Positions 55,246 to 62,994 of a DNA stretch of 62,994 bases are shown here, one piece after another. Source of the stretch: Calothrix sp. CSU_2_0 (lineage in GTDB: Bacteria > Cyanobacteriota > Cyanobacteriia > Cyanobacteriales > Nostocaceae); the NCBI GenBank assembly GCA_012034595.1, contig JAAUPE010000021.1, forward strand, positions 1-62,994, given 5' to 3'. The position numbers and the translations under genes were made by a program. The notes below the pieces were generated by a model. That model saw nothing but the letters and a program-made list of their open reading frames with translations, had not been told where the DNA came from and did no database searches. Positions within the stretch are counted from its first letter, which is position 1. Each line of letters opens with the position of its first letter.

Positions 55246-55735
55246 TGTTTGCTGTGTTTATTTCCTTATCTTGATTTTTTTCGTACATTTTGAATTGCAC
55301 CCAAAATTTAATGCCTTCCCTGTTTCCATCACTTTTTTGGCATCATTAAATTGCAGTATCAATTTCCATTCTTGTGAGGAAAACACAATTTCTGGGGATA
55401 CTCCTATATCTCAGTAGAAAATCTTAGGAATAATTGTTATTTAACTTGCACAAAAAGTATAAAAATAATACAAGTATTAGATGACTTTAAATACCAAAAG
55501 TACTATATAAAGCTACTTTTGAGCGATTAATTATCATCTTAACTAATTTATCATTGCAATTCACAAAAATATTATACATACTTTATTGAAAATGACTTGT
55601 AACAAGTTAAACATTCCTTTATGTATTGTTAACTATTGATGTCTACGTGGTATCACAGAAAACAATCCAAAAAAAGAAACGATGCATTAATGCACCGCTC
55701 TCTAATTCATCTTGATTATTAACAAAACCAAAAAT
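55246..55735. other. Intergenic region, 490 bp
   Basis: AT-rich spacer. TGCATTAATGCA (55684-55695) is a perfect 12-bp palindrome downstream of the next gene's stop. I see no gene or RNA. Confidence 0.5.
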
Positions 55736-56065
55736 TCAGACTTCTACAGTCGAATTTTCGCTCTCGTCGCTATTTTCACTAACTTCGCTGTTCTCTTCTG
55801 TCTCTTCAGAAACAGGTGCAGATTCTACTTCAGGTTCAGTTTTGGCAACAACTGGGGGTTTGGGTTTCGGTGGACGTGCTAGTGCTGGATTAGAAGGTAC
55901 TTTCGACTCTTCGGAGTCAAATGACTTTTTGCCTTTACCCTCACGCTTGTTGTTCCTTGGAGTGCGATCGCTACGATTCGATTTTACTGGCATCGCATCC
56001 AAATTCTCAGATTCACCTTCAGGATTTGACTGGCGATCTGATTTCTTGATTGGTTTTTCTACCAT
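55736..56065 (-). CDS. Hypothetical low-complexity protein
   Basis: A 109-residue disordered-looking protein: a basic first half (KSDRQSNPEGES, RTPRNNKREGKGKKSF), a Pro/Lys linker (ARPPKPKPPVVAK) and a Glu/Ser-rich acidic end. No domain is recognised. It follows chlN on the same strand, 154 bp downstream. It may be a real cyanobacterial small protein, judging by its clean start and stop. Confidence 0.55.
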   Translation of the reverse strand: MVEKPIKKSDRQSNPEGESENLDAMPVKSNRSDRTPRNNKREGKGKKSFDSEESKVPSNPALARPPKPKPPVVAKTEPEVESAPVSEETEENSEVSENSDESENSTVEV

Positions 56066-56219
56066 TGTGAATTTATATTAAATCATTTCGTATAATACAC
56101 CGCTTTACCGTAAGGGGAAAGGGGAATGTAGAAAAGAATAAAGAAGAAAAGAAAGAGATTTCCTTATCTTCTACTATTACTATGCCCAATGCCCAATCCG
56201 CAATTCCCAATCCCCTAAA

Positions 56220-57638
<1,419 letters not shown>

Positions 57639-57654
57639 TTAGGAGTGAGTAATA

Positions 57655-57837
57655 AAGTTAGGAGTTAGGAGTGATTAATTAGGAGTTAGAAGTGATTAAT
57701 TATGAATTATTTTTATGGTGAGCTAGTAACTTTTAATCATAATTTCTAACTCTTAATTCTTAACTTTTAATTCTTAATTCCTAACTTTTGATTTTTTACT
57801 CCTAACTTCTAACTCTTAATTCCTAACTCCTAAATGT
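57655..57837. repeat. TTAGGAGTTAG inverted low-complexity repeat between DUF5331 gene and chlN
   Basis: The left part carries TTAGGAGTTAGGAGT and AGGAGTTAGAAGT. The right part carries the complementary ACTCCTAACTTCTAACTC and CCTAACTCCTAA. The 226-bp spacer can therefore fold back on itself in the chl transcript. Confidence 0.7.
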
Positions 57838-58596
57838 TTATCCGTTGGGGAAGAGACGAGCAATCTCCGAATCTTCTTCAAATGCATTAGTCCCAAACTC
57901 TTCCCCTAATACCATTTCGTTATCAGCTTCAGCTTTTTTGGCTTGAGCTTCTTCTCCCCAAACATCCATTAATACATCGCTAAAAGCATTTTCTTCTTCA
58001 GATGTATTGATATCTTCGAGAGCGCTATATTCCATCTTTGGTGCGATCGCTTCAATATCAAAAGAAATATCAGCACCAAAATCGTCATTTACTTCGGCAA
58101 CAGACATATTTCCTTTGCCAAATCCAGAAACTTCTGGTTCAGAAATACTAGCCATTGACATTGCGTTAGCATAGCTTTCCGCAGGAATCGCGTCTTCGCT
58201 TCCCAATCCATTCCCAGCAATTAAAGCTTCCGCACCCACAGCATCAGTAAAATTACTTATACCAGTAATTTCACTTACCATCATGTCGGAATCTTGCTCG
58301 ACTGCCGGAATTGCGGAGTTACCAAGAGCCATATCTGGATCGAAGTGCAAACCTAATACTTCGATGAGGGTATCAGCATCCGGGTTCAATTTTGAGAAAG
58401 GTAACATCAACTGCGACAATTTTGGCTCTAGAGCGTTCGCTACCCCTAAAATGAGGTAAGAAGGCGGACGCTTGCCTCCATCCGGTGTGTAAACCGATTC
58501 TACCTGCATATGTAGGAGAATCCAGTCGCGATTAGCCTGGAAAAATTGCAACCACTTTTGCTTTAGAGATTCTGTGAAGCTGTAAAAGAATGCCAT
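57838..58596 (-). CDS. DUF5331 domain protein
   Basis: A 252-residue protein. The conserved N-terminus (MAFFYSFTESLKQKWLQFFQANRDWI) and the middle ILGVANALEPKLSQLMLPFSKLNPDADTLIEVLGLHFDP identify DUF5331, regularly found between chlL and chlN. The C-terminal half is acidic and low in conservation. I start at 58596, preceded by GATGGGGGC, rather than the ATG at 58635 that would overlap chlL. Role in the dark reductase is suspected by linkage but unproven. Confidence 0.88.
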   Translation of the reverse strand: MAFFYSFTESLKQKWLQFFQANRDWILLHMQVESVYTPDGGKRPPSYLILGVANALEPKLSQLMLPFSKLNPDADTLIEVLGLHFDPDMALGNSAIPAVEQDSDMMVSEITGISNFTDAVGAEALIAGNGLGSEDAIPAESYANAMSMASISEPEVSGFGKGNMSVAEVNDDFGADISFDIEAIAPKMEYSALEDINTSEEENAFSDVLMDVWGEEAQAKKAEADNEMVLGEEFGTNAFEEDSEIARLFPNG

Positions 58597-58627
58597 ATTG
58601 CCCCCATCTTGAAAAAGAGTGAATGAT

Positions 58628-59494
58628 TTATACAATCATTAAGTCTAATTCCTCTTCCGGATTAGTAACTGGGGGTTTACCCGGATTTAAGTAAAAATCA
58701 GATAACAAAGCGAACAATTCCCGATCTGGGGAATCGTTAGGAACTACACCTTCAGGACGCGCCAAAATTTGGTCGGCGATGTTGAGGTAGTAGTCGCACA
58801 CGTAGTTTAGCGATGGATCGCTTTCTGCCAGTTCAAATAGTGTTTTCCCTTTGACGCGGGAAACACGGATATCTTCGATTAATGGCAGCACTTCCAATAC
58901 AGGCATGGGTACTGATTCGATGTACTTGTCGATGAGGTCGCGTTTTGAGGTGCGATTGCCGATTAACCCAGCCAAGCGTAAGGGGTGGGTGCGAGCTTTT
59001 TCCCGTACCGATGCTGCAATCCGATTTGCCGCGAATAAAGCATCGAATCCGTTGTCGGTGACAATCAGACAATAGTCAGCATAGTTGAGAGGTGCTGCAA
59101 AACCACCACAAACAACGTCACCAAGTACGTCAAACAGGATTACATCGTACTCATCAAAGGCGTTAAGTTCCTTCAGCAATTTTACGGTTTCGCCGACTAC
59201 ATAACCGCCACATCCAGCACCCGCAGGAGGACCACCAGCTTCTACGCAATCGACACCACCGTAACCTTTGTAGATTACATCTTCCGACCAAACATCTTCG
59301 TAGTGATAATTTTTTTCTTGGAGGGTATCAATAATTGTGGGAATCAAAAATCCAGTTAGGGTGAAGGTGCTGTCGTGTTTGGGGTCACAGCCAATTTGCA
59401 ACACTTTTTTACCCCGTTTTGCCAGGGCAACGGAGATATTACAGCTAGTTGTGGATTTTCCGATTCCACCTTTTCCGTAAACTGCTAGTTTCAC
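58628..59494 (-). CDS. chlL: Light-independent protochlorophyllide reductase iron-sulfur ATP-binding protein
   Basis: A 288-residue homologue of nitrogenase iron protein (NifH). The P-loop [14 protein letters not shown] is at residue 5. The switch region is [15 protein letters not shown]. The Cys ligands of the bridging 4Fe-4S are in [11 protein letters not shown] and DVVCGGF. It donates electrons to ChlN-ChlB. The start is GTG (59492-59494) with AAGAGG about 8 nt upstream. First gene of the chl group. Confidence 0.97.
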   Translation of the reverse strand: MKLAVYGKGGIGKSTTSCNISVALAKRGKKVLQIGCDPKHDSTFTLTGFLIPTIIDTLQEKNYHYEDVWSEDVIYKGYGGVDCVEAGGPPAGAGCGGYVVGETVKLLKELNAFDEYDVILFDVLGDVVCGGFAAPLNYADYCLIVTDNGFDALFAANRIAASVREKARTHPLRLAGLIGNRTSKRDLIDKYIESVPMPVLEVLPLIEDIRVSRVKGKTLFELAESDPSLNYVCDYYLNIADQILARPEGVVPNDSPDRELFALLSDFYLNPGKPPVTNPEEELDLMIV

Positions 59495-60029
59495 TGTCGT
59501 TTGCCTCTTAATGTTTTTTTTTTAAGCTGGACTGGGGACTTGAGGGACTGCCTGTTAGTCATGTATGTAAAGTCATTATTGTTCAGATGCCTTGGTAAAT
59601 AAAGGGGGTCTTGATTTAAAAGCAGCCGAAATCTAGATTAATTAGAGCCATTAATCTACATAAGCTTATAGATAGCGTATTAATCTCTACTAATTCTACA
59701 AAAAACATTATTTTTAATCTTTGTATAACTATATTTATAAAATTAGTAACAATAGACAAAATATAAAACCCTAGTTTTTGCTTGTTTTGATGGCTTTGGC
59801 TGGGAGAAATAAGGCTTTGAGGTGATGGAATTCAATTCTATCTGATGTCTCCATTGGTTCTCTAGGCATACATTCTCGGCTATGGATGGGAGTTGTTACC
59901 TAGAAATGATAATTAATTATTAAGTGGGTATTTTTTTAGTTTGCGATCGCGACTCACTAGGGAAGTCTCCCATGGTTATGGATTATCAATTATTATTACA
60001 ATTACTCAAAAAGCGATATCTTGACTTTG
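59495..60029. other. chlL upstream region, 535 bp
   Basis: AT-rich, containing the chlL promoter. I see no conserved operator with confidence. A short plus-strand frame (59924-60121) is antisense to the Trp-rich gene and is not called. Confidence 0.5.
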
Positions 60030-60290
60030 CTACGAGGCATTTTCTTGGCTGGTTTGGATTTCGTGGAGTGTTTGCCATCCTGGTTCCCATAGTCCACGGT
60101 CTTGTAAGATTGTGGCGTTAATCCAAAATTTGACGTTGGGGTCACAGGATGAAGTCATTTCTGCATAAACCCATTTTCCTTGGTTTTTGCGGTTGATAAC
60201 TTGAAAATGTCTCCACCCATCTACTTTTTTCTGTGCTGTCCATTTGGAACCAAGTAAATAGGGAAATTTTTGTTTTTTAGGTTTAGGCAT
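60030..60290 (-). CDS. TIGR02450-like Trp-rich small protein
   Basis: An 86-residue protein: FPYLLGSKWTAQKKVDGWRHFQVINRKNQGKWVYAEMTSSCDPNVKFWINATILQDRGLWEPGWQTL. Several conserved Trp and the SKWTA block match a small Trp-rich family (TIGR02450-type). Function is unknown. Monocistronic, with a MITE-like element upstream. Confidence 0.75.
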   Translation of the reverse strand: MPKPKKQKFPYLLGSKWTAQKKVDGWRHFQVINRKNQGKWVYAEMTSSCDPNVKFWINATILQDRGLWEPGWQTLHEIQTSQENAS

Positions 60291-60350
60291 AGTTTTCTGT
60301 GTATATTAATATCTCTTAATATATATTAATATAATCACAATTTATTTATA

Positions 60351-60453
60351 TAGGACTTACGGAAATAAATGGGGTTTCTATACAAAATCTTTGTTTTGAC
60401 GACCAGTTTCTACGAAGAAAACGGGTTTCTCGCTTCACATGCGTAAGTCTTAA
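60351..60453. mobile_element. MITE-like element with ACTTACG ends
   Basis: TAGGACTTACG (60351-60361) and CGTAAGTCTTA (60442-60452) are near-complementary terminal repeats of a ~100-bp element. The GGACTTACG/CGTAAGTCC type is common in Nostocales genomes. Confidence 0.55.
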
Positions 60454-60580
60454 TTTAGTTAAGACGCTTCCAGAAAATAAAACAAAATCTTTTAACTATC
60501 TATTTAACAATTGCATCATTCATAAGGGTGGGATTACCCCACCCCGACAAGATGAAAAGTAAAAAGTCGTGATATGAGCT

Positions 60581-62607
60581 TTATGGTTGGGGACGTAATG
60601 CTGTTAACTTCGCGATCGCATCGTTATAACTTGCTTCTTCTTCTTTGTCTTGGAAGAATTGTGCAGCTTTTTCAAAATCTTCAATTGCATCGGGAATTTT
60701 GCCTAAGTCTGTACGAACTAGTCCGCGATTGTAGTAAGCTAGGGCGTAGTTGGATTCGAGTTCAATGGCTTTGGTGTAGTCGTTCACTGCATCTTGATAA
60801 AGCCCTTTTTCTAAGTAGGCATTACCACGATAATTATATGCTGATGGTTCTTTTGGTTCGAGTTGAATGGCTTTTTGGAAATCTTTGATAGCACCTTCAA
60901 CATCATTATTTCTCAAGCGAAATTTTCCCCAATGTATGTATGTTTCTGGGAATTTATCATCGAGTAAGAATGCTTGATTGTAATCAGTGTAAGCTTTTTG
61001 AGTATCTCCAGATTCGGTGTAGATATCACCTCGCATTAAGTAGGCTTTAATATGTTTAGAATCTAGTTCAATTGTTTTGCTAAAGTCTTTTTTTGCGGAT
61101 TGCTTTTGGTTGAGTTGGAAGTTTGCTAAACCGCGTTCGTAATAGAATTCTGGATTATCTGATTTTAATGCGATCGCTTCATTAAAATCTACGATCGCTT
61201 CGAGTTTTTTGCCTTGTTTGCGGAAGATTTTTGCCCGTTCGAGATAGGCAGCAGCATAGTCGGAGTTGATTGCGATCGCTTGATTGAAATCTTCGATTGC
61301 ACCTTGCCTTTCTTTGATTTGAGAACGGGCAAGCCCTCTGGCATAATAAGTATCAGCATTTCTGGCATCGATGGTAATGGCTTGGCTAAAGTCGGCTATG
61401 GCTCCATTATAATTATTGAGAGTATATAAGGTAAAACCACGGTCGTAATAGGCATTGGCATCTTTGGGATTTAGCCTAATGGCTTCACTGGAATCAGATT
61501 GAGATTTTTCATATTTTTTTTGGCGATAAAAAGCATCTCCACGCTGGTTATATGCTTCGGCATAATCGGGATTAATTTTGATTGCTTGAGTAAAACTTTG
61601 AATTGCACCTTGATAGTTTTCTTGTTGGTATTTATCTGTACCTTGTTCGTAAAATATTTTAGCGCGATCGATATCTCTTTGTGGAGCTAAAAACCAATTA
61701 AGTATTCCTAATAAAAGAAAACTAATGATTCCTGAGAATAAGAAGATACTGACTTTTTTTTGAAGCTGAAATCCCAGAAAAAATGCTTATCTTGTCGCGA
61801 TTGAATATCCTTTAAGACTTCACTTGCAGATTGATAGCGATGACGATAATCGAGACGCACCATTTTATTAATGATTCTCGCTAATTTACTGCTAACTTTT
61901 TGGTTATGATGTTGCCAAATTATTTCCCCAGTCAGTAAATGCTTGGGACTATTTCTTCCCGATATATCCTGTGCTGACTTACCTGTTAATGCTGCGATCG
62001 CAATTATTCCTAAAGCATAAATATCGCTATTAAATTGGGTTTTTCCATGTAATTGTTCTATTGGCATATATTCACTTCTGCCAATGTTATGGATAGCTTT
62101 TCTAATGCTACCAAAGTCAACTAATACTAACTTTCCATCTGGATGACTCTGAATAATATTTGTTGGTTTCAGATTTTGATGAATGACTCCATGATGATGG
62201 ACAAATGCCAGGATTTTGAGTATCTCTGACACAATGCTGATGACTGCTTCTTCCTGGAGGATTTTACCTTTGCCAATTTCTAAACTTAGTGGATTACCGG
62301 GAATATATTCTTGAACCACATAAAAATCATGATTTTCTTCCCAATAAGTAAATAATTCCTGAATTTGTTCTTGTCTTTGTGCAAGCTGTTGTAAAGTCTC
62401 AACTTCACTCCCTAATAAAATTCTTGCATGATTTAATCCTTGCTCATTCTGACTGCGACAAACTAGTTTTTTCACCACATAATATAGTGAATTAGAGTCT
62501 GTAACCTTGGCTGCAAGATAGCTCTCACAGACTGCATTTGCACTCAGTAGCTGAAGAATTTGGTAGCGTGCATTTAACAGTTGAGACATCAGCAAATTTA
62601 TTTTCAT
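60581..62607 (-). CDS. Ser/Thr kinase-transmembrane-TPR protein interrupted by an A8 frameshift site
   Basis: Frame 1 (62607-61708, 299 aa) is a kinase: an ATP lobe without a clear Gly-rich loop, VVQEYIPGNPL, VIHQNLKPTNII (Asn replaces the catalytic Asp of HRD), VDFGSIRKA (DFG present) and YMPIEQLHG. It then reads DFSFKKK and stops soon after in an unrelated tail. In the -1 frame the same spot continues VSIFLFSGIISFLLLGILNW (membrane helix) and at least eight TPR repeats to 60581, all without a start codon for about 240 codons. A -1 shift at A_AAA_AAG (61753-61759) would give about 675 residues. The HRD-to-HQN change suggests a pseudokinase. Confidence 0.85.
61753..61761 (-). promoter_or_regulatory. 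Candidate -1 slippery heptamer A_AAA_AAG
   Basis: On the coding strand the kinase frame reads TTC AAA AAA AAG TCA. The A_AAA_AAG heptamer is identical to the dnaX-type slippery site and in the correct register to shift the ribosome into the membrane-helix/TPR frame. I see no strong downstream hairpin. A lost A in an A9 run would give the same sequence. Confidence 0.5.
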
Positions 62608-62762
62608 TTATTACCTACATTCTTCATTTTATGAAGTTCTGCTAAAATTAAAATAGGCAGTTGTGTAGGATAAAACATTAATTTGTAAAGATTACTAAGC
62701 TTTTAACAATGTATTTTTAATTTCATTTATTGCAGATTACAAATATACAAACCGCATCAAAA

Positions 62763-62994
62763 TAGTTTCCAACCTGGATTTTTCAGCTTTACCGGAATTC
62801 CCCAAAAACTGTTGCGATACTCAGAATGAGTCACTTCGTGAACGCACAACGACTTCAAACCTGGATTTTTCGACTTTCCCTGAATTCCCCAAAAAACTGT
62901 TGCGACACCAAAATAGTTCCAAACCTGGATTTTTCAGCTTTCCCGGAATTCCTCCAAAAAACTGTTGCGACATCACAATAGTTTCAAAGCTGGA
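62763..62994. repeat. 64-bp-period tandem repeat at the right edge
   Basis: Core phrases AACCTGGATTTTTC, GGAATTCC and AACTGTTGCGA recur. Starts of AACCTGGA/AAGCTGGA fall at 62771, 62858, 62922 and 62987, with spacings of 87, 64 and 65. The array continues past the window. Units are degenerate and have no unique spacers, so it is not CRISPR. The rest of 62608-62762 is AT-rich with nothing recognised. Confidence 0.8.

Noticed and set aside
62763-62994. Possible CRISPR array at the right edge
   Set aside because: Repeat units are about 50-60 bp, degenerate, with hardly any spacer between them and one irregular interval; no cas genes in the window.

Overview
The window is chromosome-like DNA from a cyanobacterium, most probably a filamentous (Nostocales-type) one. 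Four things point there. The HIP1 octamer GCGATCGC occurs throughout. chlL and chlN of light-independent protochlorophyllide reductase flank a DUF5331 gene. panC and cmk are fused, a cyanobacterial trait. The intergenic DNA is full of short palindromes, MITE-like elements and low-complexity repeats typical of large Nostocales genomes. I see no tRNA, rRNA, CRISPR array or intact transposase, and the species cannot be named from this sequence alone.

Layout. 0-1.5 kb: start of an RND efflux operon (adaptor plus the first codons of the permease). 1.8-4.5 kb: a DUF2834/GFA/DUF4336-like gene set divergent from an XRE/MmyB-type regulator. 4.7-13.3 kb: housekeeping genes (DUF7336, glutaminase, RlpA, PanC-Cmk, DUF5895, MgtE). 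14.6-19.8 kb: a large GH15/phosphorylase-kinase-like protein and an orphan cyclic-peptide-type ABC exporter. 20.1-21.2 kb: two toxin-antitoxin loci, one decayed. 21.8-26.3 kb: hopanoid-modifying genes (HpnP-like methylase, HpnJ, HpnI). 26.9-36.2 kb: a corrinoid-uptake island with a Fur-box core, a cobalamin riboswitch, a TonB-dependent receptor, a 2Fe-2S ferredoxin-domain protein, a BtuF-like lipoprotein and a BtuC-like permease, followed by tonB and exbB-exbD. 36.4-40.8 kb: ROK kinase, creatininase-family protein, two tandem vWA proteins, an Slr1339-type protein and an HxlR regulator. 41.2-45.4 kb: two paralogous membrane Ser/Thr kinases. 45.7-55.2 kb: PntB, an FG-GAP repeat protein, an acyltransferase, PepP, Nudix, a class II amidotransferase, a Kir-type channel and a ferritin-like protein. 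55.7-59.5 kb: the chl cluster. 60-62.6 kb: a Trp-rich protein and a third Ser/Thr kinase with a TPR region, followed by 64-bp-period repeats running off the right edge.

How the genes work together. The clearest functional unit is the corrinoid-uptake island. It contains outer-membrane receptor, periplasmic binding protein, inner-membrane permease and the TonB-ExbB-ExbD energiser, but no BtuD-like ATPase is in the window. Its upstream region combines a Fur-type core with a cobalamin riboswitch. The second unit is hpnP-like/hpnJ/hpnI, pointing to 2-methylated hopanoids and glycosylated or cyclitol-ether bacteriohopanepolyols. The third is chlL-DUF5331-chlN, for chlorophyll synthesis in the dark.

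Caution. Four genes carry single-base losses that split a recognisable family: the RND permease, the TonB-dependent receptor, tonB and the kinase-TPR gene. Two of these lie exactly at HIP1 octamers and two in homopolymers. That pattern looks more like systematic long-read consensus error than four natural pseudogenes. The kinase-TPR case, however, sits on a perfect A_AAA_AAG slippery heptamer and could be programmed -1 frameshifting.
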